A stretch of DNA of 64,000 nt from Halomonas salipaludis (GCF_002286975.1 NZ_NSKB01000004.1:524615-588614), one strand, 5' to 3'. Shown: positions 41,101 to 48,951, counted from the stretch's first letter. Notes: generated by a model from the sequence alone, not told the origin. A program made the numbers and translations.

Positions 41101-44100
41101 TCACGGAGCTGGCCTGGAGGTCGAGCCTCGTGCCGGCACCGATCAGGCCCGCCGTGTTGTCGAGACCTCCCACCGTCAGCGACACGTCGCCTTCGCCCAG
41201 GATCGTGCCAGCCTGCGTATTGAGCAGCGCCTTGTCGTGGGTGTCGAGAGAGAGATCGCCACCCGCTTGCAGCGTACCGCCAGCGTTGTCGAACTCGCCG
41301 CTGGCCAGATCGAGCGACTCACGGGAGGCGATCAGGCCGTCCCGGTTGTCCAGGCGCTGCTCTAGGGTATCGATATCGCCTCGGGTGGCGACGATCTCGC
41401 CGTCGCGATTGTCGAGACCAAGACTGAGTGAGGCTAGCTCACCACCTGCTTCGAGGTGGCCACGACGGTTGTTGATGGCCCCAACGATATCCAGGACGAG
41501 GTCGCCCTCCAGGGTGGCGAGCAGGCCATCGACGTTGACGAGAGAGGCAACCGCAAGCGTGGCGTCGCGAGAAGCCAGGACGCGGCCTCCGCTATTGTCG
41601 AGCCGTCCGTCGGCGTCCAGGGCCAAGCTCCCGCCAGCGCGGATCTCGCCTTGCCGGTTGTCCAGTTCACCGCTGTCCAGGCTCACATCTCCCACCGCCT
41701 GTAGCATGCCCGAACGATTGACGAGATCACCGGCATCGACCGAGAGATCGGAGTGGCTAACGATCCATCCTTCACGATTATCCAGCTCTTCGCGAATCGC
41801 CAACAGCAGCTCGCCATCATCGCCATACTGCGACATCTCACCCCGGCGGTGACTGAGTCGCTCGGCCTGAACGGCAATTTGCTTGGCACTGGTAACAGCG
41901 CCATCGAGGTCGATGCTATCGGCCGTCAGCGTCAATTCGCCCTGGCTGACCATCAAGCCATCGCTACCGTCTATACGCGTGGCGTCGATCTGCGCCACGC
42001 CGTCCCCGGCATGCACGATCTCGCCGTCTGCATTGGTCAGTGTCCCAGCGATATCCAGAGACAGGTCACCGGCGGTTTCCACCCGGCCCTGGGTATTGTC
42101 GAGCGCCCCTGCCTCAACCGTCAGTTGGCCTTGCAGTGCACCGAGCATTCCCGAACGATTGTCCAGCGATGCCGCGCGCAGCGCGATACCTTGCTCGCCG
42201 ATCAGGTCACCGCCGCGGTTGTCGATGCTGCCGGAAGCGGCAACGCTGAGTTGGCCGCCGGTGACGAGTTCGCCGCGACGATTGTTGATGCCGCCGGTAT
42301 CCAGCCGCAGCCCCTCAATGGCTTGCAGTGTGCCGTCCCGATTGTCGATGTCGCCAGCGGTGATATCCAGCCCGGCGTTGCCGGCAATCAACCCGCCGCG
42401 GTTGTCCAGCGATTGGCCGATGTTAAGCGTCAGGTCATCGGCAACGCCGAACTGCTGCATCTCGCCCTGGCGGTGGCTAAGGTTCTCGGCGTGCAGGGCG
42501 ATGGACTCGGCGCTGGTCGTCGCACCGTCGAGAACGATATCTCTGGCATCCAGCGTTAGATCGCCCTGGCTGACAATCAAGCCATCGTTGCCGGCGATAT
42601 GGGTGGCGTCGATCTGGGCCTCGCCCTGGCCGGCATGGATAATCTCACCCGCTTCGTTAGTCAGAGTACCGGCGATATCGAGGGTCAGATCGTCCGATGC
42701 CTCCAGGCGGCCCTGAGTGTTATCGAGCTCCGCCACCTGGGCATTAAGCGCGCCGCCATTGGCGCTGATCAGGCCAGCGGTGTTGTCCAGCCCACTGGCG
42801 GCAACGTCGATACGCTCGGCCCGCCACTGCCCCTGGGTATTGTCGATATCGCCGCTGGCTTCAACGGCCAGGGCACCGCCGGCGACGATATCGCCATCGC
42901 GGTTGTTGAGGCGGCCGGCGTTGATGCGAATATCGTCCACCGCCTGCAAGGTGCCGGCGGTGTTGCTCAGTGCCTGGGCCGTGATCTCCAACCCGGCGTT
43001 ACCGGCAATCAGCCCGCCGCTGTTGTCCAGCGATTGGCCAATGTTAAGCGTCAGGTCATCGGCATCGCCGAACTGCTGCATCTCGCCCTGGCGGTGGCTA
43101 AGGTTCTCGGCGTGCAGGGCGATGGACTCGGCACTAGTGGTGGCGCCATCGAGAACGATATCTCTGGCATCCAGCGTTAGATCGCCCTGGCTGGCGATCA
43201 GGCCATCGCTTCCCTCTACCCGCGAGGCATCAATGTTGGCCTCGCCCTGGCCGGCATGGATAATCTCGCCCGCTTCGTTAGTCAGAGTACCGGCGATATC
43301 GAGGGTCAGATCGTCCGATGCCTCCAGGCGGCCCTCCGTGTTATCGAGCTCCGCCAGCTGAGCGTTAAGCGCGCCGCCATTGGCGCTGACCAAGCCAGCG
43401 GTGTTGTCCAGCCCACTGGCGGCAACGTCGATACGTTCGGCCCGCCACTGACCCTGGGTATTGTCGAGATCACCGCTGGCCTCAACGGCCAGGGCATCGC
43501 CGGCGACGATATCGCCGTCGCGGTTGTTGAGGCTGCCGGCGTTGATGGTGATAGCGTCTACCGCCTGCAGGGTGCCATCGGTGTTGCTCAGTTCCTGGGC
43601 AGTGATATCCAGCCCGGCGTTGCCGGCGATCAGCCCGCCGCTGTTGTCCAGCGATTGGCCGATGGTAAGCGTCAGGTCATCGGCATCGCCGAACTGCTGC
43701 ATCTCGCCCTGGCGGTGGCTAAGGTTCTCGGCGTGCAGGGCGATGGACTCGGCGCTGGTCGTCGCACCATCCAGAACAATATCTCTGGCATCCAGCGTTA
43801 GATCGCCCTGGCTGGCCATCAGGCCATCGTTTCCCTCTACCCGCGAGGCGTCGATCTGGGCCTCGCCCTGGCCGGCATGGATAATCTCGCCTGCTTCGTT
43901 AATCAGGGTACCAGCGATATCGAGGGTCAGATCACCAGCGCTTTCCAGGCGGCCCTCGGTGTTATCGAGCTCGTTCAGCTGCGCATACAAGTCGCCGCCA
44001 TGGGCACTGATCAGGCCGGCAGTGTTGTCCAGCCCGCTGGCGGCAACGTCGATACGTTCGGCCCGCCATTGCCCCTGGGTATTGTCGATGGCGCCGCTGG

Positions 44101-45976
44101 CCTCAACGGCGAGGGCATCGCCGGCGACGATATCGCCGTCGCGGTTGTTGAGGCTGCCGGCGTTGATGGTGAGATCGTCCACCGCCTGCAGGGTGCCATC
44201 GGTGTTGCTCAGTTCCTGGGCAGTGATCTCCAGCCCGGCGTTACCGGCAATCAGCCCGCCGCTGTTGTCGACGAGGGGCGATACGAGAGATAGCCGCTGC
44301 TCTCCCGCATGCACCAGTTCTCCCCCTCGATTGATAAGTGAATCGGCCTCTATCTCCAGCGTATCGCTATTGCTGGCCACTCGCCCCGAGGTGTTATCGA
44401 AAGCCTCCAGCCGTAACGCCAGCGATGGCTCGCCAAGCTGTGCGATATCGCCGCCGACATTGGATAGGCTGCCAACATCGAGATTTAGCGTCTCGGCGAC
44501 GACACTGGCGCCGTCGGTACGCAACATGCCGGAGGTTCTCGTGCTGAGCGCTTCTTGTGCAGAGAGGGTCGCGCCGCGGGCATCGATCCCCGCTTGGCCC
44601 GCCACGATATCGATCTCGCGGGCCTGGGTATGAGTGTCACGCAGTGCCACGGTCTCCGCCTCGGCATAGACCCCACCGGCAGCGATATGCCGCCCGCTGC
44701 CGTCGATGGCCTGGCTCGCCGACATCGTGAGGTCGCCAGTGGCACCCAAGGTTCCATCATTGCGCACGCCGGCGGCGAGCAGAGAGCCGCTGTCGCTGCT
44801 CAGGGTAGCCGCCGATAGCTGGATATCGTCTCGGGCGATGATCGTGCCACCATCGCGATTGGCGATCTCGCCGTCACTGGTCACGACGAGTGCGTCACCG
44901 GCACGCAGTGAGCCGTGGTTGGCGATAGCGTCGCGGCTGGCTAGATGCATATCGCCCTGAGAGGCGATCTGCCCACGATTGGTAATACGTCCATCCGCGG
45001 CGACCACGATCTCATTGGCGACCAGGTCACCGGCATGATGGACACCGACTCCCCGCTCGGTGGCCATGAGATGGATCTTGCCGGCGTACATGCCGCCGAG
45101 GTGGGCCACATCGATGGCGACCTCCGGTGCCGCCCCCTGGCCATCGATGGTATCGATCGCCTGACGGTCGGCGCTAATGCGATTGGGGCCGGCGACGATC
45201 TCGAGTTCCTCTGCCCATACCCCGGCCTGAACCTCGGCGGCACGGGCAAGAATGGCAGCATAGTCGGCATCGCCTGCGTCGAAGCCATTGCCGTGAATCC
45301 TGACTGAGCCGCCCTCGACGCGGTAACCCTCCAGCGCGCCGTTGCGATATTGCGGCTGGCCGGTGGTCAGGGTGATGCCCTGGGCGTTGATGAAGCCGGC
45401 CCCGTTGACATCGATACCGGCTGGGTTGGCAATGACCACCTCGGCGCGCCTGCCGGCGACCTCTACGGCACCATGCAGCCGGCTCGGGTTCGAGGAGTTG
45501 ACTTCGTTGACGATGACCCGGGCCTCGCCGTTGGCGAGATTGGGGTTGCCCTGGACCCAGCCACCGATCTGGGTCGGCGCTGCGTTGCGGGCGTTGTTGA
45601 GGATCGCACCCTTGCCATCTACGTCGAACTGGCGATAGGCGTTGCGTGACACGCCCTTGGCATTGGGGGAGGTGATATTGACCTGGGGGGTGCCATTGGC
45701 ACTATTCACGACATGGGGACGTTGGCTACCTGGGGCGCTGCGATCGGGAGCGATCTGGGCATGTACCGGCACTGCCACCAGACCGAGCGCCAGCATGACG
45801 CTCCAGGTCAGTGGCCTGAACGACACCAACAGTGGGCAGCGCACGACCGGCGCTGGCGGAATGTGGCAACGAGGCGTTGCGACACGCTCCTGGCCTTCCG
45901 AGCTGGCGGCCTCGGACGCGACCACCCAGCGCCCCTTGAGCTTGTTGAAGATTAGGCGATAGCAGTGTCGGTTCAT
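35192..45976 (-). CDS. cdiA: CdiA/FhaB-type two-partner secretion exoprotein with unknown C-terminal toxin
   Basis: 3594 codons, uninterrupted. Residues 1-22 form an extended signal peptide region (MNRHCYRLIFNKLKGRWVVA) before the hydrophobic core and VHAQ cleavage. The TPS secretion domain follows (about 75-320), with NPNL and an NPAGI variant of NPNGI. FHA-1 repeats rich in DN-G-L/ASG-L patterns run to about 1960, including three 207-residue near-identical units. A conserved hinge (ITRWTEYSLNRTEYETQVV, about 2040), a receptor-binding/YP-like region (about 2080-2440), FHA-2 repeats (to about 2800) and a pretoxin region follow, ending at SYNRQLHPRERDLL (about 3210). The last ~380 residues are Gly-rich and hydrophobic in parts and match no toxin I know. 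Secretion would use the adjacent CdiB. Confidence 0.9.
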   Translation of the reverse strand: MNRHCYRLIFNKLKGRWVVASEAASSEGQERVATPRCHIPPAPVVRCPLLVSFRPLTWSVMLALGLVAVPVHAQIAPDRSAPGSQRPHVVNSANGTPQVNITSPNAKGVSRNAYRQFDVDGKGAILNNARNAAPTQIGGWVQGNPNLANGEARVIVNEVNSSNPSRLHGAVEVAGRRAEVVIANPAGIDVNGAGFINAQGITLTTGQPQYRNGALEGYRVEGGSVRIHGNGFDAGDADYAAILARAAEVQAGVWAEELEIVAGPNRISADRQAIDTIDGQGAAPEVAIDVAHLGGMYAGKIHLMATERGVGVHHAGDLVANEIVVAADGRITNRGQIASQGDMHLASRDAIANHGSLRAGDALVVTSDGEIANRDGGTIIARDDIQLSAATLSSDSGSLLAAGVRNDGTLGATGDLTMSASQAIDGSGRHIAAGGVYAEAETVALRDTHTQAREIDIVAGQAGIDARGATLSAQEALSTRTSGMLRTDGASVVAETLNLDVGSLSNVGGDIAQLGEPSLALRLEAFDNTSGRVASNSDTLEIEADSLINRGGELVHAGEQRLSLVSPLVDNSGGLIAGNAGLEITAQELSNTDGTLQAVDDLTINAGSLNNRDGDIVAGDALAVEASGAIDNTQGQWRAERIDVAASGLDNTAGLISAHGGDLYAQLNELDNTEGRLESAGDLTLDIAGTLINEAGEIIHAGQGEAQIDASRVEGNDGLMASQGDLTLDARDIVLDGATTSAESIALHAENLSHRQGEMQQFGDADDLTLTIGQSLDNSGGLIAGNAGLDITAQELSNTDGTLQAVDAITINAGSLNNRDGDIVAGDALAVEASGDLDNTQGQWRAERIDVAASGLDNTAGLVSANGGALNAQLAELDNTEGRLEASDDLTLDIAGTLTNEAGEIIHAGQGEANIDASRVEGSDGLIASQGDLTLDARDIVLDGATTSAESIALHAENLSHRQGEMQQFGDADDLTLNIGQSLDNSGGLIAGNAGLEITAQALSNTAGTLQAVDDIRINAGRLNNRDGDIVAGGALAVEASGDIDNTQGQWRAERIDVAASGLDNTAGLISANGGALNAQVAELDNTQGRLEASDDLTLDIAGTLTNEAGEIIHAGQGEAQIDATHIAGNDGLIVSQGDLTLDARDIVLDGATTSAESIALHAENLSHRQGEMQQFGVADDLTLNIGQSLDNRGGLIAGNAGLDITAGDIDNRDGTLQAIEGLRLDTGGINNRRGELVTGGQLSVAASGSIDNRGGDLIGEQGIALRAASLDNRSGMLGALQGQLTVEAGALDNTQGRVETAGDLSLDIAGTLTNADGEIVHAGDGVAQIDATRIDGSDGLMVSQGELTLTADSIDLDGAVTSAKQIAVQAERLSHRRGEMSQYGDDGELLLAIREELDNREGWIVSHSDLSVDAGDLVNRSGMLQAVGDVSLDSGELDNRQGEIRAGGSLALDADGRLDNSGGRVLASRDATLAVASLVNVDGLLATLEGDLVLDIVGAINNRRGHLEAGGELASLSLGLDNRDGEIVATRGDIDTLEQRLDNRDGLIASRESLDLASGEFDNAGGTLQAGGDLSLDTHDKALLNTQAGTILGEGDVSLTVGGLDNTAGLIGAGTRLDLQASSVINRNGGALLSEADMQLAAASLDNRGGQLQALGDASLDIGGTLSNQGGLIRTGKTLEVSASQVSNRQTQGDDQGIEANRIQLEAGELDNRQGTIRADRLADIQVDEGVNNRDGLISSLDTLAIRANDIDNRDGTLIADRSLDLTTAKLTGDGRVLSLGDLALRLASDFTLAEGGEMMAAGDLHLATSGTIDNRGKLRAGETLDIDAARLINAASGELSGTTTHIDAGHLTNRGLIDGVETLIAAEVLDNLGSGRIYGDRLGIEAGTLNNDNEDGQAAVIAARERLDLGVGNLMNRDDALIFSAGDMAIGGSLNASGQARGQAGRVHNASATIEALGNLSLSTARLDNTNEHFETELVRVADLPEQLYIQPLGWDEKLPESAFTWSPMVGYGMDQVQGGYRAPDTHFLAPAITRWTEYSLNRTEYETQVVHSRPGKILAGGDMQLSGGELVNDKSQILAGGALRGDLERLENREAQGVRYVEESGASRSSRPSPTGACQGENGCGGRVYTRLWSDWQAYSYSGEVGTFALPIAVVGGSRAIDGSGAQPAAHSAASLNASAQGANGAQVSLQTNRSGASVIEVPALRPPVANAESSLALGDWIASVREGLEGLAAMPVDIQRLVASHHSLDEGDVERLTALLNDMVGRSSASPADAAPLGVIRSVMPTINLPANSLFQVNSAPTAHYLVETDPRFTNQREWLGSDYMLNALQSDPSTTHKRLGDGFYEQRVVNEQIMQLTGQRYLAGHGNDGDQYRALMNAGITFAEQHGLRPGVALTAEQMAQLTSDIVWLVEQTVTLEDGSTVTVLVPQVYVRVREGDLQGDGTLIAGNSLALDVKNDIANTGTLAGRELVSLTAENIANLGGRIGGNRVDLDARNDLDNIGGQITAGDSLALQAGRDLTLASTSERLAGLYVTEAGGRLSATAGRDLSVVGADLDSAGDLRLGAGRDLDITSTLVSEQVNRGYRLSSTEIDRAATLSAGSDLMLDAGRDLTLTAVDVSAQGSGLLSAGRDLSLETLTTQESLRSRRNTRRESEEIGTQLEIDGSLALLAGQDITARAAQLDAGDDLTLSAGRDISLDAGRSQEYEETRRGRTHTIDSQTRVQSTTLDAGGDLNLQAGNDLRLTASQLQAGGSAALLAGNRIDLLTAQEEDYSLYESRSSGLFSSRHQRDEVRDIREVGTQINAGDDIALVSGGDQSYRGARLDAGQDLALLSGGNIAFDMASDLRQESHERSSSNFVRQSASGEGTTKETLRQNELRYQGELVIQAAQGISIEAEGINAGSVRQTIDAMAEANPDLAWLQEMEQRGDIDWQQVKAIHDSWSYSQSGLGPGAALAISIVAAAWAGPAASGLINNAVASAMVGAGAGSLAGTGAVSLINNGGDLGAALGDTFSSDSLRGAATAALTAGATRGMTDRVWGTQTNSTTGATTNLNLSFGNGSDIVRFAGQRATQAAIDAGIRTAIAGGSLGDHLGDSLENAVSHVVSGVLFNAVGDLANEQLWQEGAPQKIALHALIGGSVSEAMGGDFATGALAAGASEALVNELMSDASRAEFSSAAAQIVGIVAAELAGGDVNDGAFIAGQVESYNRQLHPRERDLLAEQAALMEAELGAPQLGDVSWEELLILASGSLLDQETTQRFNELLTQLNNGSSPFEQRFLADLQTAYTAVLGLAAVHQDQPLTWQDGSPITAFGDATYPFHATPEQFQDAGLFNIVSPGARGLGIFGGATPYGYGQAVQHQEEIFSFGHDLPSLDALHEQVQWGVAGGGATPFTGDIQLLLGAGGVGSGARLGLQTIGNFTMRDAAIDGGAGVAFDLIGQALGGGDFRMGQTISAGVNSAIFGAIPGRAGGVGSHAAAGSLGSMSHTATTNSIYDENHSIISSGIVGSIGGGAGSAAGTQAQRFLQDIPRSIDIPHFLTPHSSTVPYTQPVPSFQAPIPTSEAIGRSVQIGVGHAPSLFSITGFRESGDSENE
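42390..44252 (-). repeat. three in-frame 621-bp tandem repeats inside cdiA
   Basis: Units 43632-44252, 43011-43631 and 42390-43010 are nearly identical and exactly 621 bp apart, giving 207 residues each (about residues 575-1195). Every unit contains DNSGGLIAGNAGL, GQWRAERIDVAASGLDNTAG, AGEIIHAGQGEA and HAENLSHRQGEMQQFG. A fourth, clearly diverged unit follows (DNRGGLIAGNAGL to SHRRGEMSQYG, about 41770-42389). Units differ by scattered substitutions only, so copy number probably changes by recombination or slippage, lengthening or shortening the filament. Confidence 0.9.
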
Positions 45977-46047
45977 TCCCTTTCCCTCACATGCAAACGA
46001 TCCCTATTTGCATATCGACCGTTCAATATTAAACTTTAGCGCCGCGC

Positions 46048-47760
46048 TCAAAACGCGATATGCACACTGAAGCCAAGGTCATGGCTGTCGCTGCGAAACC
46101 CATCCGGCTGGATGACCGGCGCGGCAACGAAGACGTCGTAGTTGACGAAGTGCAACAGGTTGCCGCGCAGGCCGAGCGCCACTCCGCCTAGCTCCTTGCC
46201 GAGCAGCCATTCACTGCTCGGGCCACCGACTCGGCCATAGTCGAGTCCGGCGTATAGTGCTTGGCCGCTACCGCCCAGCGGCATCTCGAGTTCATTGCGG
46301 ACCAACCAGCCGCGATCGGCAGACAGTCCGGTGTCGTTAAAGCCGCGCACGGTATAGCGACCGCCGATGGAGAAGCGCTCCAACGGCGCCAGGGGGGTGA
46401 GATTGCGTTGCCACCGCCATTGGCCAAGGTAGCGCAGTGGCTGCTCGCCCACCGTGAACGGCACCTTGAGCTCGGCATCGGCGGTGACGATCTGAAAGCG
46501 TGACGTACCTTCACCGAACGCTTCTCCCGGTGCCGGCAACGAGCCGAAGGCACCGGTTCCTCGCTGGTAGAAAAGCGTCGAATCTAGCGTGGCAGGCCCC
46601 AGGAACTCTCGATGCTCGATTCCGGCTTCCCAGCCGCCTACCTGGCGGCGCTGCACCAGCACCTCCTGGCCATCGATGTGGGTACGCGAGCGATTCTGGA
46701 AGCCACCGAGCGAGGCAGTGGTCTTGCGCGAGGCATCGCGATGGATGACACGGGAGAGATTGACCTTGGTATTGCGACTCGAGCCTTCATAGACGATATC
46801 CTCGAAGGCACCGGCAACGGTCTGGTGGTAGTCGTAGTCACTGTATGTCGCGCCCAGGCTCCAGTACCCCCAGGGTACGGAGTAGTGCACGGTGCGGCTG
46901 CGATTGCCATTCGAGCCAGCATCGCCACCGCCCAGGTCCTTGCCCAGGTGAACATAGAACAGGTCATTGATGCCCAGCAGATTGTCGTAGGCCACCGTCA
47001 CACCGCTCTGGTAGCGCCCCGTGGCGTCGCTACCACTGTCGTCGACCGACCAGGCGGGACGTAACGGCCGCCCCTGGTGGTAATCGACAACCAGATCGCT
47101 GTGATTGGGCGTCTCACCCGGCGCGATCTGAATATCGACATCCGCAGAAGGGACACGCTGGAAGTTCTCCAGCGCCTGCTCGATATCGCGCAGGTTGAGG
47201 ATGTCGCCAGGACCGGCCGGCACGGCATTGCGCAGCGAAGCGTGCGAACGCTCGGCATCCGCCACACGGAGACTCGCAATACGCCCGGGCAAGAGCGTAA
47301 TGGTGAGGGTCCCATCACTAAGGTCCTGGGGCTCGACGAGGACGCGACTGGTCACGTAGCCACGCTCGATCAACGCGTTCTGGGCGCGCTCGAGCACCAG
47401 GTTGATACCCTGGGTCCCCAGGCAGCGCCCGATGGGCGAATCCTGCTCATCGCTATCGACTACCGCGGCATCGAGCCATGCGAAACGCTGGAGAGCTTCA
47501 CCCTGCCACGCCAGCGCATCGATGATAAAACATGGCGATTCCTGATCAGGAAACCGCCCCACCGCTTCCTGAGGCACCGACAACCGGACATCCGGCCGCG
47601 TCTCCAAGCGCTCCTGCAGGGCGCGATCACGCTCGCGCTGGCGTAGCAGCTCGTCATCGGGGGCCAATTCCTGTGCCTTGATGTCAGCGGCAAGCCCGGC
47701 CAGCAGCAACAACGCAAACGCCCCTATAGCGCCGCGGCTCGTTTGGATGGCAAACAACAC
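46048..47760 (-). CDS. cdiB: TpsB/CdiB outer-membrane translocator (ShlB/FhaC/HecB family)
   Basis: 570 codons from a GTG start at 47758-47760 with GAGGAT upstream. Signal peptide ends near DIKA. An N-terminal region carries the plug-helix-like RQRERDRALQERLETRPDVRL, then two POTRA domains (PCFIIDALAWQGEAL; ITLLPGRIASLRV; DIEQALENFQRVPSADVDIQIAPGE), then a 16-strand barrel. The conserved loop-6 motif is seen as GRYTVRGFNDTGLSADRGW, and the C-terminus ends SVHIAF with a terminal Phe. It exports CdiA through the outer membrane. It lies 71 bp upstream of cdiA, in the usual B-A-I order. Confidence 0.95.
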   Translation of the reverse strand: MLFAIQTSRGAIGAFALLLLAGLAADIKAQELAPDDELLRQRERDRALQERLETRPDVRLSVPQEAVGRFPDQESPCFIIDALAWQGEALQRFAWLDAAVVDSDEQDSPIGRCLGTQGINLVLERAQNALIERGYVTSRVLVEPQDLSDGTLTITLLPGRIASLRVADAERSHASLRNAVPAGPGDILNLRDIEQALENFQRVPSADVDIQIAPGETPNHSDLVVDYHQGRPLRPAWSVDDSGSDATGRYQSGVTVAYDNLLGINDLFYVHLGKDLGGGDAGSNGNRSRTVHYSVPWGYWSLGATYSDYDYHQTVAGAFEDIVYEGSSRNTKVNLSRVIHRDASRKTTASLGGFQNRSRTHIDGQEVLVQRRQVGGWEAGIEHREFLGPATLDSTLFYQRGTGAFGSLPAPGEAFGEGTSRFQIVTADAELKVPFTVGEQPLRYLGQWRWQRNLTPLAPLERFSIGGRYTVRGFNDTGLSADRGWLVRNELEMPLGGSGQALYAGLDYGRVGGPSSEWLLGKELGGVALGLRGNLLHFVNYDVFVAAPVIQPDGFRSDSHDLGFSVHIAF

Positions 47761-47849
47761 TCGATCCTCGTACTGCCCCAGGTCGCCCTAAGCAACAGGT
47801 ATCGGTGTCGACGCTGCCCTGGCTGTGCCAATGACACTTGGCCCAATCA

Positions 47850-47895
47850 AGGGAGATCGACGCCAATACCCGAATGGGTTGGGCGTGATCTCCCT
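47850..47895. promoter_or_regulatory. long imperfect hairpin upstream of cdiB
   Basis: AGGGAGATC (47850-47858) pairs with GATCTCCCT (47887-47895), and the pairing continues inward through ACGCC/GGGCGT and CCC/GGG with small bulges to a GAAT loop. Next to it, GCCAA (47827-47831) and TTGGC (47838-47842) form a second short dyad. It could terminate the toxin-antitoxin transcript or regulate cdiB; without a U-tract I cannot choose. Confidence 0.5.
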
Positions 47896-47961
47896 ATCAT
47901 CGGCAACATTCACGATATCTTTAGTAGAAAATCCACCCATATGGCGCCAACGCCGGGAAGC

Positions 47962-48252
47962 TCAGGACAAGCGTTGACGAATCCACTCAGGCGCTCGTCG
48001 ACAGTCAAGAATGGCGTAAACACGCACTTCGTCGGCGTTGACTGAGTAGTAGATAGCGAACGGGAAGCGCTTGGCGAGCAAGCGGTGGAAACCGAAGACT
48101 CGCTGATGAATACCGGCGTGATGTCTCAGCGAATCAATATCGGCGGATAGATTGTCGATGAAGTAGTCACCCAAACCAGCGACTTGTGCGTCATAGAACG
48201 CGGTAGCCTCAAGCAGATCATCAACCGCCGAGTCGAGTAAGCGAAGCTTCAC
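47962..48252 (-). CDS. RelE/ParE-family toxin
   Basis: 96 codons from a GTG at 48250-48252 that overlaps the antitoxin stop (GTGA). The product begins VKLRLLDSAVDDLLEATAFYDAQVAGLGDYFIDNLSADIDSL, the helical hairpin of the ParE/RelE fold, and ends with the strand block FPFAIYYSVNADEVRVYAILDCRRAPEWIRQRL, where basic and aromatic residues of the ParE_toxin family sit. Such toxins inhibit gyrase (ParE) or cut mRNA on ribosomes (RelE). The antitoxin-first order and tight overlap indicate a type II system. Confidence 0.85.
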   Translation of the reverse strand: MKLRLLDSAVDDLLEATAFYDAQVAGLGDYFIDNLSADIDSLRHHAGIHQRVFGFHRLLAKRFPFAIYYSVNADEVRVYAILDCRRAPEWIRQRLS

Positions 48253-48458
48253 CGCAGGCGCTCGCGCACCTGCTGCTTGACCTCTTCCCAATCGACGAAG
48301 CGCTCGTCTGTCGCCTGCCCACGTTCGGCCAGCACCTCACCATGCCATGCCGGCGACTCAATCACGTCGGGTGCGCGCGACAAGTCATTCCACAGGGCGT
48401 CGAGCGCTTCGAGCTTCTCGGCGGTGGTCATGGATGCGAGCGGCAGTTCTATTCCCAT
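48249..48458 (-). CDS. addiction module antitoxin
   Basis: 69 codons from the ATG at 48456-48458 with GAGGTGG eight bases upstream; a GTG nine codons earlier is possible but less likely. The sequence has the short helical pattern of unstable antitoxins: MTTAEKLEALDALWNDLSR, then PDVIESPAWHGEVLAER and a C-terminal helix VDWEEVKQQVRERLR. This matches the 'addiction module protein' family that pairs with ParE/RelE toxins. It would neutralise the toxin encoded just downstream and repress the shared promoter. Confidence 0.83.
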   Translation of the reverse strand: MGIELPLASMTTAEKLEALDALWNDLSRAPDVIESPAWHGEVLAERGQATDERFVDWEEVKQQVRERLR

Positions 48459-48518
48459 GGCAGTTTCCACCTCGCGGTTAGTCACTGTTCAGTATAGCGA
48501 TCTTTCTACCCCACTTGC

Positions 48519-48911
48519 TCAAGCCGCCCCGAAGCGCTTGTGCAGGTAGGCGTTGATGGCGTCCGACTCGTAGAGCCACTCGACACTGCCGTCGTCGTGG
48601 GTGATATGCAGGCACGGCACCTTGACCTTGCCACCGCCCTCCTGCAGCGCCTGGCGGTGGTCGGGGTCGAGCTGGGCATCGCGCACCTCGATCTTGAGTC
48701 CCAGCCGGGCGATCTCCTTGCGCACCTTGATGCAGAACGGGCAGGTGCGGAACTGGTAGAGCGCCAGGGATTCGCAGGCACGATCCACTGCGGCCTGCTC
48801 CTCATCGCTGCGTTCGACGGCCTGCGGCGTGCTGAGTTTCTCGGCGATCAGCATGATGGGGGCCAGCAGCAGTCTCAGGGTACGGAAGAAATAGCGTAGT
48901 ACGAGCCTCAT
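48519..48911 (-). CDS. glutaredoxin-like / GST N-domain protein with N-terminal hydrophobic segment
   Basis: 130 codons from an ATG at 48909-48911 (MRLVLRYFFRTLRLLLAPIMLIAEKL); a longer frame upstream lacks any start signal. After the hydrophobic N-terminus, a glutaredoxin fold begins at LALYQFRTCPFCIKVRKEIARLGLKIE, with an intact CPFC redox motif, then the cis-Pro in KVKVPCLHI and the glutathione-binding ESDAINAYLHKRF. It could reduce glutathione mixed disulfides at the membrane. The N-terminal helix suggests membrane attachment. It is a single gene between the toxin-antitoxin pair and an unknown membrane protein. Confidence 0.8.
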   Translation of the reverse strand: MRLVLRYFFRTLRLLLAPIMLIAEKLSTPQAVERSDEEQAAVDRACESLALYQFRTCPFCIKVRKEIARLGLKIEVRDAQLDPDHRQALQEGGGKVKVPCLHITHDDGSVEWLYESDAINAYLHKRFGAA

Positions 48912-48951
48912 TGGCGAGTCTGTCCTGTCGAAAATGTCGGGCCACAGTCTA

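Noticed and set aside
42390..44252. Regularly spaced repeats considered as a CRISPR-like array
   Set aside because: Units are 621 bp, coding and in frame, without unique spacers; these are protein repeats.
41883..44633. Series of plus-strand open frames opposite cdiA (up to 390 codons), regularly repeated
   Set aside because: They repeat only because the cdiA units on the other strand repeat every 621 bp; translations are Ser/Pro/Ala-rich with no domain.
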